Shown here one piece after another: positions 13,960 to 26,600 of a DNA stretch of 43,489 nucleotides (position 1 is its first letter; each line of letters starts with the position of its first letter). The stretch is taken from NCBI GenBank assembly GCA_004335635.1, contig QAXH01005443.1:3974-47462 (forward strand), read 5' to 3'. Under the pieces are notes generated by a model. The model saw only the letters and a program-made list of their open reading frames with translations, made no database searches and was not told the origin of the DNA. Made by a program: the position numbers and the translations under genes. Origin of the DNA: Chloromonas sp. AAM2 (taxonomy: Eukaryota > Chlorophyta > Chlorophyceae > Chlamydomonadales > Chlamydomonadaceae).

Positions 13960-15120
13960 GAAATTTGATTATGATACACTGTATTCGAGATCGACAAGTT
14001 TACTGCATTGTATGGTCCCGTCGTTGAACCCCATTGCTCTTCCTCGCCCGCGTGCGGTGCGTGCTGAGGTAGGGCAACAGACATCAACAGACGGCAACGC
14101 TTGGATGCTAGTCAGCGGGCGAAGGGCGTTGATTGCACCAGAAAGCGCTACAGCTACCGCTGTGAACTCAAGACATCGTGTGCAGACCACAAGCTGAGGT
14201 TTGTTGCCCAGTGAGAGCTATGAGCTACAGCGTGCGCAAATTCCAGAACATGCGAGCTGGTGCGATCTGGGCCCTGCAATCAGCTGCAACTGAAGGAATG
14301 GCTGCCCTGCTGCATGCCCTATCCAACACCTCTCCAGACTGTGTGCTCTGTATCTCGTCTGTAACACAGCTGCAGAGGTAGGTGTGCTATTTATATTAGC
14401 ACATGACATGAGATGGCTCAAGTTGCACATAAACCGTCTCGTCACACGAAGCGCAGTCATCAGCACGCCCAAAATCGTGACATTGGTAAAGGCTAGTTGG
14501 CGCCCGTCTAACTGTGATTTTGAACAGCTCCCCGCTGCTTGTGGCCACAGCAAAAATTCGAATGCAAAGCGCGGTTCTCCAAACAAACATGTACCTGTGA
14601 CATCTACATGCAATCAAAGCAAGGCATTCTGCCTGAGAAATTGTTGCCTGCAAGCAAACTTGCTGCATAAAGTGAGCATCCTGCGTACATCCTGCACGTG
14701 GATCGACTGATCTGGAAATAAAATGCTAAGGTGCTATCAATTCACGGCTTTATCTTTGCCAGTTCCACTGGCTGTTACTATCTGTAGGGCTCTCTCTAGG
14801 GCGCACATCCTGGATCGCAATCCGCTTCAAATATCTGCAGGCCACACCAAACAGGCAAACAATTGAGCTTTCCAAAGGCAGGTTGCCAACTTTCTTTGGA
14901 GAGCAGCTTGGTGCACCCGACTGGGATATATCCAGGACCATATCACATCATTATGTGAGGAATAATGTGCCTGTTTGAAGGTACCACAGAAGTGCATCTC
15001 TCGAGTTTCCTGCAGCTGGTCCCACCAGCATTGTCAAACAGGCGCAAGACCTAAAACATGTGCGGGAAACAAGCATCTCAGGGAATGTCATGCCAAACTG
15101 TAGGCAAAGCACAACACAAC
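13960..15120. other. Intergenic region between the BRCT and CmcI-like genes
   Basis: Both flanking genes are on the minus strand. This stretch should hold the promoter of the BRCT gene and the 3' untranslated region of the CmcI-like gene. The longest open frame (14613-14218, minus) shows no known motifs. I see nothing else that can be supported. Confidence 0.5.
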
Positions 15121-18100
15121 TCACCCCATAGCATGGTGCGTGAATAACAGCTCTCTCCCTCGGTCCGCTTCAAAGTCGTTCGGGTACTGTTTGACATAGG
15201 CACGTGCCGCTTCCAGTGGCCCATCCAATGCGAACCTGCTGAGCTTTGTGTCCTGAATGATGCAGTAGCTGTTGACGGTCACTAAGGGACAGTACAGGGC
15301 AGCCTCCGCCTGCAGCAGAAGGTATCAAGCAGATTCCAGGCGAACATAGTGAATTGGTCGCTTACATCAACGCGCCCACATACTTGGTAGGCACTCAAAC
15401 CGTTGGAAAAGCAAGGAGGAGCAAGGCGTGCATGCCAGTCTGGTGGGTTGCCCGGGTCATGCAGCAGATGCATTGCCACCGCACCCTTGCGTGTTCATCT
15501 GTGTGGTGGCTGTCCAGCAGGACAAGCACACTGCCGGCTCCTTCAGCCGCCTTCTTGACTTGAGCATAGACGTCCAAAGAGGTGCTGGACCCCTGCACAC
15601 CGCATTCACCAGTGCCAGGTCGCATGCATACAACGCAAAAGGAGCGAGCGTTTACCGTGCTGCTGCTCTGTGGGAGCAGAACACAGCGCACAGGCAGATC
15701 ACACCTGATGGTCAGCTGGGGTCGCGCAGCATCAGTGTTTGCACTCAAGATGGAGTCGCCCCATGGCTATTCTCAGAGCCAATTTGCACATGGCAGCACA
15801 TGTGAACCTTGGCTGTTGCATGTGAAGCTGAACAGGGCCAGACACGTTGCCCCGCACCAACCTTGATAAACCTTACGTGCTCCTTCCACAACGGATGCTT
15901 TGTCGCATCTGACCTGGGGGTGCCCCCCCTGCACGCGACACAGGTGTGAATGCGTGATGTGCCTGTTGACACTTCAAGCACGTGCCTTGACAATCAGACC
16001 GTCTGTTGCGAGCTGTGATCAGGCTTCTGGTAACCCTGCGAGACCCTGTAGCACAGGGAGGCCCAGTACAGGGAGTTGACTGGCTCTCACCAGTGCGTGA
16101 CATTGGGGTCCCATGCAGGCTCTGCCACGTCCAACGTGAGCACACGCCCGTCAGGTATGTTGTTCAGGTACATGACGCTCGCCCACAGCAATGCACTGCC
16201 ACCGTTGGCAGTACCTGCAGGCCAGAGCATGGCATGAGTTGCGTGAAATTGCAAGCTTCAGCATGAAGATGGATGCAGCAGTCAGGACGCCGCCACACAT
16301 AAAGCCAACATGGGTGGAAAAGCGGATTGCAAGCAAACAAAACAGCAAGCGGGGTGGCATTGCGGGCATGTCGCAGAATGGTCAGCCTAGTGCGTGGATG
16401 ACAAAGCTGCATAGTGCTGTGGCTCTGTGTCTCTGCCTGCAACTATGTGTCATCAACAAGCGCTGCCGCACACAGCACACAGCTTGCCCCTGTCAGCTGA
16501 TGTGCGCTTCATAATAATCATCAGAATCAGAACATGCACTTGCCTGTCTCGATGATGAGGTCCGGCCTGACTGTGTAAATGATGTCTGTGATGCTGTACA
16601 TGTCAAATGGGTTCTGCATCATGATGGTCCCCAGCCAGTACTGCTGCTTGAACACGTTGCGCTTCTCGTACAGCACGTCAAAGAGGAACACCACTGCGTC
16701 CTCCTCTAACGTAGACACGGCAAAGGTCTTGGACTCCTCACTGAACATGCGCTTCTGTGAGAACCAGCGGACGACACGTGCAGCTCGTCTTACATTGCAA
16801 TAGGGTTTACAACAATCAAACTAGGCTGGTTCTCACCCCAAAAAAACCACTCACATTTCTGCAAGATGCAATCGATAGGCATCAGACAGACGTTATGCTG
16901 TTTCTTATGAATACACAACACACGAACACACAGGTGATGAAGAGTTCAGGATCTTGAACATGCCATTGACAAGCTATTAAGCTGCGGCTGAGCATTGCTG
17001 CTCAAGAGCCTGCTTGGTGGTACCAGCTGGCTCTACTGTGGATTTTACGACAGTGTGCAAAGGCTTGCAGGTGTTTGAGTGACGGTATGGGAAAATGCAC
17101 AGCTTACCCACCTCTTTGAGCCACTGGCCGAAGGAACCAGCCATGGCCGGTGGCTTGGTGCACAGGCCCCACTTGAGCGCGTCATGGCTAAGGTTCAGGA
17201 TGTGGATGTACGGGAGGGCGTGGAAGCCCATCTGCTGTATGATGGCATCCGAGGATAGACTGGGGCAAGGGTTCTTGCCAACGTCCTCCATAAGAATGCC
17301 TACAAGCAGCGTTTTGCTGTTGTGTAACACCAGAGAGCTGTGATGTAATAATAGTGTGATTAGAAGGCAAAGCCAGACAGGTCCAAGCTTTTCGTGCAAT
17401 GCACAGTGAGTGAAACTAGCCCGTAGTGCAGGCGCTTGTGGTGCAGAACCAGGCCATTGGAGCATGGCAAACCTGTTGTCCCAGCGTGAATGCACGACCC
17501 GGATTGCAGACACGGATAATGTGCAGCCAGTGCCGGGCCCATGCTGGACTTGTGCACGCACTTTGAGGGGCTTCAGGGCAGGACAAGAAGCTGGTACGGT
17601 TTTCAAACATCATGAAGCGTGACATGACCAGAGTGACCTGCTCCCTCCACACAGCGGTGCGTGGGTCCGATACCACGGCATCCATGGCCTCTGCCTCAGA
17701 CTGGGCGGGCAACATGAGCTCCTCCTTCCATGAGCTGCTGCGCTCCACCCGCTCCTGTGCGCACACGCAATGCAACAGGAAGCCCACCAATGAAGCATAC
17801 AACACGTGCACAGTTTAGCTTGCCTGACAACACCCTCAGCTTCTGGTCACTTCTTCCTCAATGCAACCAAAAACTCTACAATGGACAACACGTGCTCATC
17901 TTAGCATGCGTGGCATTCCCTCTGCTTCAGATTGCTTCTTCTGCAAGGATTGCCTGTGCTGCCATTCTGCTCTCATGTGGGCAGATCGTCAGGAGCCGAT
18001 TACCACACACTGATGTGCGACTGCCAGAAGAAGAGCGTGGAATGGAAGGAGGTGCCAGCTACAGCACCGTAGGCGCAATTCAGGTGCAAATCTCGTTTAG

Positions 18101-20329
18101 CCGGAGATCAGAGCTACATCGCAGATATAATTATATGACTTTTGGCACAATTACTTCAGGTCTAAGAGGAATAATCAACTTTGTTTTGTGGGCTTCGGAG
18201 CTACTTCAACTGCGGAATTGCTTACATTTCACTTAAAAATGAGTAGACTGCAGATCATAAAGCTCTGGTACTTCATTACTCTTCAAGTTCCTGTGGCCGG
18301 AGATACACGCTTCAAGGCCCAGCTGTGTTCTTGCGTTTCTAACGTTTCAGCAGCAGTCAGCGTGCCCACAAGCAAGTCGCATGCACCAGTGCGGCTGCTT
18401 CTGTGAAAAACCGCGTAAAGGAGGGAGAAACCGCCAAAACATTTGAAGAAACCGCCGTTGAGGACCGCAGGTGTATCTGCGGTTAGATGGGGGCCTGCAC
18501 TTCCGTAGCTTTCGACCTGTAACGGGAGTAGGCCAATTTCTTCACGGCAATGGCTTAGGCACCCTTCAGGGAGCTTACATTCGAATCCTGGGGCCATTCT
18601 GAGCTGGTCAGGAACAGGGGGGGTGTGGGGGGGTGTCAGGGGTGTATAAGAAAATCTTAAACCTCACGGGAAAATGGTTTTACAGGCCAACGATAAGTCA
18701 GAATCAAGATCTGAACATGCCATCGTGACGGGCGCACTGAGAGCTGCACATTGGCATACTCAAAAGAATCTGGAAACCCATGCTTGGTCCGGAAACGGTC
18801 GGAAACCGGCAGGGGTGCTCAGGACCGGCATAGGACTCTAACCCTGGGGAACTGACTCAAACCTGACCAGTTCTTTGTTTTCAAGATTGCATTGGAAAGA
18901 TTTCATGAAACTGAGCAGAATGGCATACCCAACCCGTGGACGACCAGTAACCGACAGGTAGGCCCAGAAACGGCCGGTCACCGCCAGGGACTGTAACCCT
19001 GAAAACTGACTCTGCATGAAAAAAAATTGTTTCCAATAGTGCGCTGGAAAGCTCTCATGAAACTGAGAACAAAGGCATACTCATAGTCTGTGATGGACCT
19101 GTACATAGGCCTTTTGGGGGGGGCGGCGGTTCTGGACCTCCCTCTGACCAAAATAGAGTTACAGGTCGGCAAAAATAAGAGTGCAGGCCCCCTGGTAATC
19201 AATGAATTTCTCTGCTTCCTGGATAAGACCAGAGATACTTATCTCCGGTCATTGTTTTGGCCTGCCTGCCTAATCGAACCCAGGCGCATCTACCTTGCTA
19301 TCTTTGGGTCGGATGCTTTTGCAGATCTTGCAATGCAAATCTGTCAATGTCATGTAGTCAAGACGTATATTTGCTACAACCACCAAACTGGCATGCCAGC
19401 CAAAGCCGTTTCAAACCTGTTGTACACGTACCTTGCCTAGAACGGCTGCCATGGCTGTTGCCAGCTGGTCCACAAAGCTGTCCCACACGGTCTGGAACTG
19501 ATCGTCTGTCAGGCCCCGGAACACTCTATCTAAAGGGGGTGCACAGCGGTATGTGTCAAACGATATCCCTTCAAAGTATGACCGGGATCCCAGAAGGTGG
19601 TGCAGGTCGATCACCACTTCATTTGCCTGCAAGCAGACGTAGGACAACATCATGCATATGGCTGTGCAGCATGCTACTGCATGACCAGTTCAACGCAGCT
19701 ACTCGCAATTGCACGGCATGAACCAGCTGATATTGTGTGGTTTGGTTCTGCCACATGCCGTGGTAGTTGGACTGCCATGTTCCACCAACAAGCTGCTGGC
19801 ACTGTGTATTGACAGCAACTGAAATTGAATTGGGTTAAGACAGCCCTGAGGTGTTTTTTATCCTCAAGCCTCGACCTGCGATCAGGACTGCCTGTGGTAC
19901 TGACCTTCCCCAGCGTACGTTGCACGCTTGAGCGCAGCAGTGCTGTCTGAAGTGATCCAGCAGCTGAACCAGCCGTCTGACTGCCACCCGTAGCACAGGT
20001 GGCCTGTGCAGCTACTAGGAGCTTCTGGAGACGAGCTACCTCTTCTTTTAGTGCCAAAACGTGGGCTGCCGCCATGCCTGCGTCAGTCGCTGAACTACCC
20101 GGACCCTGAACATGAGACAAGGGCAGTTAAGCTGTTGTCGGCGCTGCTGGTCGTTCATTCTTTGATGAAGCTGATGCCTTGATTGTTGTTTTGCAGGAAG
20201 CAGTGCAGACTGCGTTCTTACCAGAGCCCTTGCTTTGAGCCTGGGCATCACTAGGATTGCCACAAGCCCAGCTGACATTAGGATGCTGGCTATCGTGCAG
20301 AAGCCAGCAGCCTTCCTCAGGTTGATCAT
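15121..20329 (-). CDS. Type II membrane protein with CmcI-like domain
   Basis: A predicted single-pass membrane protein whose C-terminal half resembles the CmcI family (called cephalosporin hydroxylase; members include rhamnosyl O-methyltransferases), a Rossmann-type, probably SAM-dependent methyltransferase fold. Exons on the minus strand: 20329-20222, 20105-19905, 19626-19432, 17754-17598, 17299-17112, 16754-16544, 16214-16091, 15928-15862, 15592-15485, 15309-15121; phases agree, giving 515 residues. Residues 9-27 are a hydrophobic signal anchor after a basic start; 50-70 (KEEVARLQKLL) may be a coiled coil. The CmcI block begins near 284: PDLIIETGTANGG (SAM-binding loop, ETG at 352-354), RVLTLDVAEP, a LWKEHVRFIK strand, VLVLLDSHH (444-447 region) and ALYCPLVTVNSYCIIQDT. 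Residues about 104-283 match nothing I recognise. The topology suggests a lumenal Golgi or ER enzyme acting on glycans; substrate and localisation are inference. One intron has a GC donor. The gene is divergent from the DUF629 gene. Confidence 0.85.
16215..16543 (-). other. GC-AG intron inside the ETG motif of the CmcI-like gene
   Basis: The exon ends GAGACAG at 16544 and the intron begins GCAAGTGC at 16543; the acceptor CTGCAG ends at 16215. Removal joins ACA G to GT ACT GCC and restores the family motif ETGTANGG exactly. No GT donor nearby preserves this motif, so a GC donor is the best reading. Confidence 0.82.
17755..19431 (-). other. Oversized intron of the CmcI-like gene
   Basis: At about 1.68 kb this is several times longer than the other introns. 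Splicing exon 19626-19432 directly to 17754-17598 keeps the frame. It contains the degenerate tandem repeat at 18736-19100 and runs of G near 18617-18640. A missed small exon cannot be excluded. Confidence 0.55.
18736..19100 (+). repeat. Degenerate tandem duplication, about 152-175 base period
   Basis: Units share blocks such as CTAACCCTGGGGAACTGACT / GTAACCCTGAAAACTGACT and ATGAAACTGAG followed by GGCATAC. The last block occurs at about 18905 and 19057 (period 152), with a weaker copy near 18736. The units are old and diverged. Confidence 0.6.
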
Positions 20330-20629
20330 CTCACAGCCAATCAGCAATTGAGCTGCTGCTAGTGCGTTGAACTAGAGGCTTCCAACAGGTATGGTTGGCG
20401 AAATGATGCTGACAATAGTGCACCATGCGAGTACAGGCATACTCGGTTGGAGCCCATGAATACATGAGCCATGGCTGACCACACCTTTTCAAAAATACAC
20501 GGCGGTTGGGCGTTGAGACGTTGAAGTTCGTTTCTGCGCGAAGGGGGTTGTTGTCCGTCCACTTCCTCTGCTGTGGAGTCAGAAGAGTAGTGGTAGATGA
20601 CACTAGGCTTAGGACGATAGCTTAAGAGT
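20330..20629. promoter_or_regulatory. Divergent 300-base promoter region
   Basis: The first ATG codons of the minus-strand CmcI-like gene (20329) and the plus-strand DUF629 gene (20630) are only 300 bases apart. Both 5' untranslated regions and any promoters must fit here, so a shared bidirectional promoter is likely unless upstream noncoding exons exist. No conserved box was recognised. A 120-residue minus-strand frame overlaps it but lacks family features. Confidence 0.55.
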
Positions 20630-23600
20630 ATGGGAAAAGCCAGTGGGCCGCCAGTGGACAGCAACGCGGTCGCTTCCTTGAGCGAGGCGAGCCTATCATC
20701 TGCCTGCACAGCGGCCATCAAGGAATACGTACGAGGAGGAACCCATAGGTATGTGTGTTATCCGGCACATCATCAGCCGGCTTATACATCAGCAACTGGT
20801 CAGTCAGCATCAGCAGCATCAGCACTATGTTTGCATGATCAACATGCTTTCACTGTAGATGACTAAGATGCATGTGTTCGTGTCCACAGGACCAAAGCAA
20901 AGAATGCGCTGATCAAGCTAGCAAGCGAAAACGAGACCTCTCACGTACCGCATCGCTTCCTTGTGAGTCTGAGCTCATGCACACAGCGTGAATGGGCTGG
21001 TTTTGGGGGGAAAGCCCTGGCTCACCATCCTCTCATGCGGCCTTGTCGTGCACCTCATTGCCCGCAGGCCAGAGTCCTGTACCATGAAGCTGCAGTTTTG
21101 GAAGCGCAGCAGCAGATGGCATCCGCTGACGACAAACCACCATCAGAACAGCGGCTGCTCTTGCTCAAAGAAGCCCTGGAACACAGTCGCAAGGCATGCG
21201 CACTGAACCCCAACTCCCTCTCCTCCGCGGCGTTGCGAGCCACGCTTGTGGTGAATGTGTTGGTCGAGGAGAGCACGCTGTTCAGCGCGTCGGGCAGTGC
21301 CAGCGCGGAGACCATCAAGAGGGAGTTCCAGACCGCCATGGCAGCCTGTAGCCAGGCAGCCAATGCCAGCAATCCCACCATGGTAGAGCCAGTAATCAAC
21401 ATCAGCGACGATGGTAGCCAGACATGTGATCCTTGCAGCCTGGTGAGTGGGACGGCCAGAGCACTGGGGATACATGGTGGGTTTGCAGCGGCAGGCAGAT
21501 GCACGAGCTTGCCGTACTGGAAAGGGCGTGTTACTGCTTTTGCTACTATGCAGAGAGTACAAGATCAGATTCTTCAGTGGGTCCGAGCGGGCCGCTGGGA
21601 CTGTGTCATCCAGGAGAAGCGCAACGTGCTGGTGTGCATGCAGCAAGTGCTTCAGAGTTGCCACACGTTGCTGGACTCAACACAGATTCCTGTGGATGGT
21701 GTGGTTCGTCTACTGCAGCACATCCTCAGGTACGCATGGTGCCAGTTCACGCAATCATGTCCAATGTCACTTCTTGCATGCCACCAACAGTACAGCATAA
21801 GTCTCTAGCATGGGAGCGTGCATGCGGCCACATGGGCACAGCTTGCAGCCAAACTGCTCTGACAGACCTTGGACAGGCCATGCAGACGCCATCCATCTGC
21901 CTCTCTGCGACCAGCCCTGTGTGGAATGCTTGCAGGTCTCTGCTCCCGCATCGGCCTTTACAGCACGATTTGCAAGTGTGGGCTAGCCAGCTGCTTGGTG
22001 AGTGCTGTCAGAGAACTATCGACACTAGCCCAGGTTCCTCAGACTGCCAATGTAGGCATGCGTGCTTGCTCTGGCGCATGCAAGCTCAATGCTGTGGCTT
22101 GCGCTGCATGTTGTGCCTTCCAACGGCTTTCATGGTTTTAACCGCAGGCAACCCAGGAGCCAGCCTACCGGAGTCTCAGCTGCTGCTTCAGGCGCAGCAG
22201 ACATTATTGCAGCAAGGCCACCAACTGCAGCAGGGAACAACCAGCAAGGGAGGGTCTCATGCTTTCCCAGCACAGGATTCCAACAAGCCAGGCAGTGCAC
22301 GCACTAGCAACACAGCCTTGCCCACAGTGGCCCTGCAGAGCCCAGTAGCAGGTGCCAGCAAAGCCAAGCAGCAGCCAGCTATCGCGCGCCCTGAACCACT
22401 CAGTGTTGGTGCTAAGCCAGCAGTTGTGGAAAGCCTAGCACCTTCGTTGCCACTTTTTGAGGAGCGGGACTGGGATTGGGACAAGGTGAGCATACAGCTA
22501 CACATGCATGTTGTGTGGCTAACAGCGGCAAGGGCTCCTCAAGCGACCTAATAATCTTTAGCCAGCAAGAGACATGCCACGTTGAATACCATGTTTTACT
22601 GGTGCTGCCAGGGTCTCCAGCCTGTAAGTCGTTGCACATAGTTTCCATGTGGCACACGCTTGTGCAGGAGCTTGGTGGCTCTTCCACTGGTGGCAGCTCA
22701 GGAGGCACAGCACAGCCTGCTGCACCAGCAACGCAAGCCGCAGCTCGGCGTCGGTTGCGGGCTAAGACAAATGGCAAGCCAGTAGCTGCCAACAATGTGC
22801 GGTCAAAGGAGCGCAGCCGCAAGGAGCGTTACACAGAAGTAGAGGCCTTCTGGTGCTCACTGAACCCTGACCAGCGCCTGGAGCTGCTGCGTGTGCCACT
22901 TGCACCACTGCTGCAACGTGAGTGGACCATCAAACATTCTTTGCAGGCACTGTAGCATACACACAGTGTGGGATGGCACTGCCCGTGTTGTGGGAGCATG
23001 GATGGCTACGCATGCCTCATCAAAGGCACGATTCAAGATGTCGTTGTTGCACAGTGTTCGGCTGGTAGCCGGCTACCAGTCAACAAAAGAATACAGTCAT
23101 TCCCTGCAGCAAGTCTACAGCTTTGAGAAGGATGGAGAGGCCGGAGATGGATCAGATGTCTTCCATCCACCTGCAGCCCAAGTTGGTACAGGCTAGAGAA
23201 TCAGCAAAAATGAGGGATGTGCTGCTGCTTCTGCAGGCATGCGTGCTGAGGTTGGTCAGGATGTGGTGGAGGACGTTTGCGAGGGTCTGGTGATGCTCCA
23301 GGAGCAGGGCATGCGCAGCTCGTGCCTGTGGACCTGCGTCATGTGCGACCAGAAGTTCACGCATGCCAAGGACTTCCTGCAGCACATCGAGGTGGCACAT
23401 GAGGAGGTGGCAGTGCAGGTGCGGGCAGGGTAGCAGAACAGTGGAGCTGGAGCCTGGATGTCAGTATCACTGATCATGTGCATGCGGCAAGGTCAACAGA
23501 GATGATTACATGCACTTGCATGGCATGATGCCGACACTGAGCCTTGCGATGCCTTGTTCTCAAGTGACTGTGAGAAAGGTGGAGCAAGCAAGTGCTGCTC

Positions 23601-26600
23601 AACATTTTCAACTGCGTGCTCTTGCCTGATTCCACATAACCACTCTGTGAACCGGCATGCAGGGCGGCAAGTATGTGATGTGTGGCAAGTGCCAGGTGGA
23701 GGTGGTTGGCATGTACTACACATCCACGTGCGTGGCGGACTACAGCCTCTGTGCGCGTTGCTTCCAGCAGGAGCTCACCAGGTGAGGCACCTGGTGAAAC
23801 CGGCATTGCAGGGTTGCAGCATTTGGCAAGGGCTCAGCGAAATTTAGGCTGTGCCCCCAGCGCACGACAGCATGGCACGACAGTATGGACCAGCACACGA
23901 CAGTATGGCATGACAGGTGGCAGGTGGCAGGTGCCAGCCCAGACACATTACAGACAGCAGTGGTGCACAGCAAGCGCTACACTTGTGCAGCTGCCATTCG
24001 TTGTTGGCGTGGTGCTGTATGTTCACAGTGTTCCCGAGATCAGCTCTGCATACGAGCGCATCTACCCACGTGTCCCCTCTGTCAACGGGCCACAGCGCTG
24101 GTCAGATACAGGCTCAGACTTGGTCAGCACACGTGACAGCTTCACCAGCATGGAAGAATTGGACCAGTAAGTGCAGAAGCTGGTCTACACAAACTCTTGA
24201 TGCCTGGTTATCTGCGCCTGGACCAGGCCGAGACTTGAGTTCTAGGCTGAATACAGGTCAAGTAGAATTTTATCAGGGTTCATCAGGCTTTCTTGGTGGG
24301 TTCGTGCGGGGCACAAACGGCCATACTGAGTGATTATTTGACGGTTGTACCTGCTTCTGCAGGCTAGAAGGCCCCGCCACTCCCAAAGCAGTGCGCCTGG
24401 AGAGCTCCAGCCACTGGTCCTCCCCATTGCGCCAGGCAGGCCTGGGCGCCACAGGACGGCAGGCGGTGCAGGCAGGCGACAAGCCGCTGGGCCTGCCCGC
24501 CTGGGCTTCATCACCCGCACAACAACGCCAGCGCCCGGCCAGCAGGCAGCACAGCACAGGCAGCACAGCGAGCGGTCCCAGCAGCCCCACGATTGCAACC
24601 GCTGCAGCAGCACCGCCATCGCCACAGCAATCCGAGGACGGCATCCAGCATGGGTCTGTACTGCCAGTGCACGAACATCAGCAGCAGCAAAGTGTGTTCC
24701 CATCAGCTGATGGTGCTGCTTGTGTGAGAGCCTCTGCTAGCTCTGACCTGTCAGGCCCACCGCAGAGCGATGGTGGGCCTGGAGACGCAGGCGGTCTTTT
24801 GAGCTCTTGGTGGCCCCGTCGCTTGCTCCAGTCCTGGAACAGCACAGGCCCGGAAGGGAGCGAGAAGCGATGCAGCAGCAGGGATGCAGGGCCGGCAGAT
24901 CAGGGATCTAACAGTCTGAACAGCAATGGAAACCTCGCAGCAGGCGCAGGCATGGCTAGGGCGTTGTCTTCGCCTTCGCCGGATCCTGCGCCACCCACGC
25001 CACCTCCCGCAGGGCATCCAACACCGACGACTGGCAGCTCCCGGACAGAAGGCATGGTTCGCAGGTCAAGCAGCCGGGGCTCAGTGGCCTCCACAGCACA
25101 GTCCACACGCCGTGGCTTCAAGGCTATCGGCAGCACGCCAGAGGGAGTCACTTCGGCTGGGGGCCCAGCAGATCCCCCTCTAACACATCCAGGCCGTGGT
25201 GGCTGTGGCGTGCCTTGCTCGTCCAGCGGTTGCGGTGCAGAGTCTTCACTGGACGGCAACCTCACTGCCGTGGCGTCAGTGGCTATGCTGTGTGGCAGTG
25301 AGGTGAGGCACTTGCATGGCTGCGGTGTGCATGCCAGCCAGCTGCATTGATTTGATTGTTGAGCTTACATGAGTAGAAACAAGATACTTTGCTCTGCTCT
25401 TTGTCTGCTGTCTGAATGCATGGCTTAGTCCGCACCCTAACTGTCCTTCTCTCGCTTGTGCTGTTGTAGCGTCGCCAGCTTGTGGTGGTGGTGGATGAGA
25501 TTATGCAGCGAATCCGAGACATCTACGGAGCCAACCACACTATTGGGGACATGGCTCTTGGGAGCATCATGCAGTTCACAGAGCGCAAGATAAGGTAGGC
25601 ACAATTCAAATGCGACTGGGAGTCCAGCTGGGCGCTGGGCAGTGCTGGTCCACCGCCTCTTGGTGCGTTGCTGTAAGGATAGCGCAAGCAGTGTCAAACT
25701 CAGCAGGATACGTGGTAGGCGCACCAGCCATCGAATGCCTTGCTGTGTTGATTGCCATGTATTCTTTTGGGCAAGTGCCTATTACTCAGCTAGTAGTCTG
25801 TCTATCCAGGTATCCTTTGTTTTTACGCGCATTCGGATTTCCAGCAAGTGTTTTGTCTGGTTTCGTGTTGAATACTCACTCTGATTGCCTGTGTTTCTGT
25901 TGCCTCAGCGCGCTGCTGAAGCAGCACATCCTTCCAAGTGAGGCACCCTCAGTGCGGCCGCAGCTGGAGGAGTTCCTAGCCCAGCCAGCGTGCGTCTTCC
26001 GCAAGCCCGAGGTCCTGCGGGGCACACTGCGCTGCCTCACCCTCACAGACCTACACATGGTGCTGGTGTACGTTGTCAGACAACACTCGGACGCAGTTAG
26101 CGGGGCAAGCGGTACAGCCACTGCAGCAGCGCCGGCAGCCACAGCTGGTGCAGCAGCAGCCACAGGCAGGGAGCAAGGGGAGCTGAGCAGGAAACCAGAT
26201 GGCAGAGCAGCGGCTGAGCATGCACGGTCCTCTGGCCTGCCATGCCCGCTTCCACAAATGGCGATTGATGACCTATCATCTCAGATTAGGATCAGGTTAG
26301 GGTTAGGATCATCCGCTGACTCGTCCTCTGATGGGGATGATGTGGAGGAGGGGGCTGATGGGGAGTACGAGAGCACTGACAACTCATCCAGCTGTGAATG
26401 CGAGGAGTGTGGCCAGGATGACGATCAGGATGATATCACCGTGGAAGAAGTGGGTGATGACGAGGACGATGAGGATGACGATGAGGATGTTGATGATCTG
26501 ACGCCACCACCGCTGTTTGAGCTGTTTGTGCCGGACATGTCAGCGCTGCATGCCCTGATAGCCGACGCTTGGCACAGGGAGGACGAGTCAGGGGAAGATG

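Noticed and set aside
14218..14613. 131-residue minus-strand frame in the gap between the BRCT and CmcI-like genes
   Set aside because: No motif, no supported splice partners and ordinary background composition.
18560..18600. TTCGAATC resembling a tRNA T-loop
   Set aside because: The flanking five-base stems do not pair and no acceptor or D-arm can be folded around it.
19255..19290. Minus-strand GGGTTCGATTAGG resembling a tRNA B box
   Set aside because: The T-stem is not complementary and no A box lies at the required distance.
20359..20721. 120-residue minus-strand frame in the divergent promoter region
   Set aside because: It overlaps exon 1 of the DUF629 gene in antisense and has no recognisable domain.
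24242..25265. Long minus-strand frames of 120-150 residues
   Set aside because: They overlap the disordered exon 24363-25302 of the DUF629 gene and show only Arg/Pro/Ala-rich composition without motifs.
26284..26308. TTAGGGTTAGG as an interstitial telomere scar
   Set aside because: Only about two units, of a type not usual for green algae, within a coding low-complexity region; chance is the simpler explanation.
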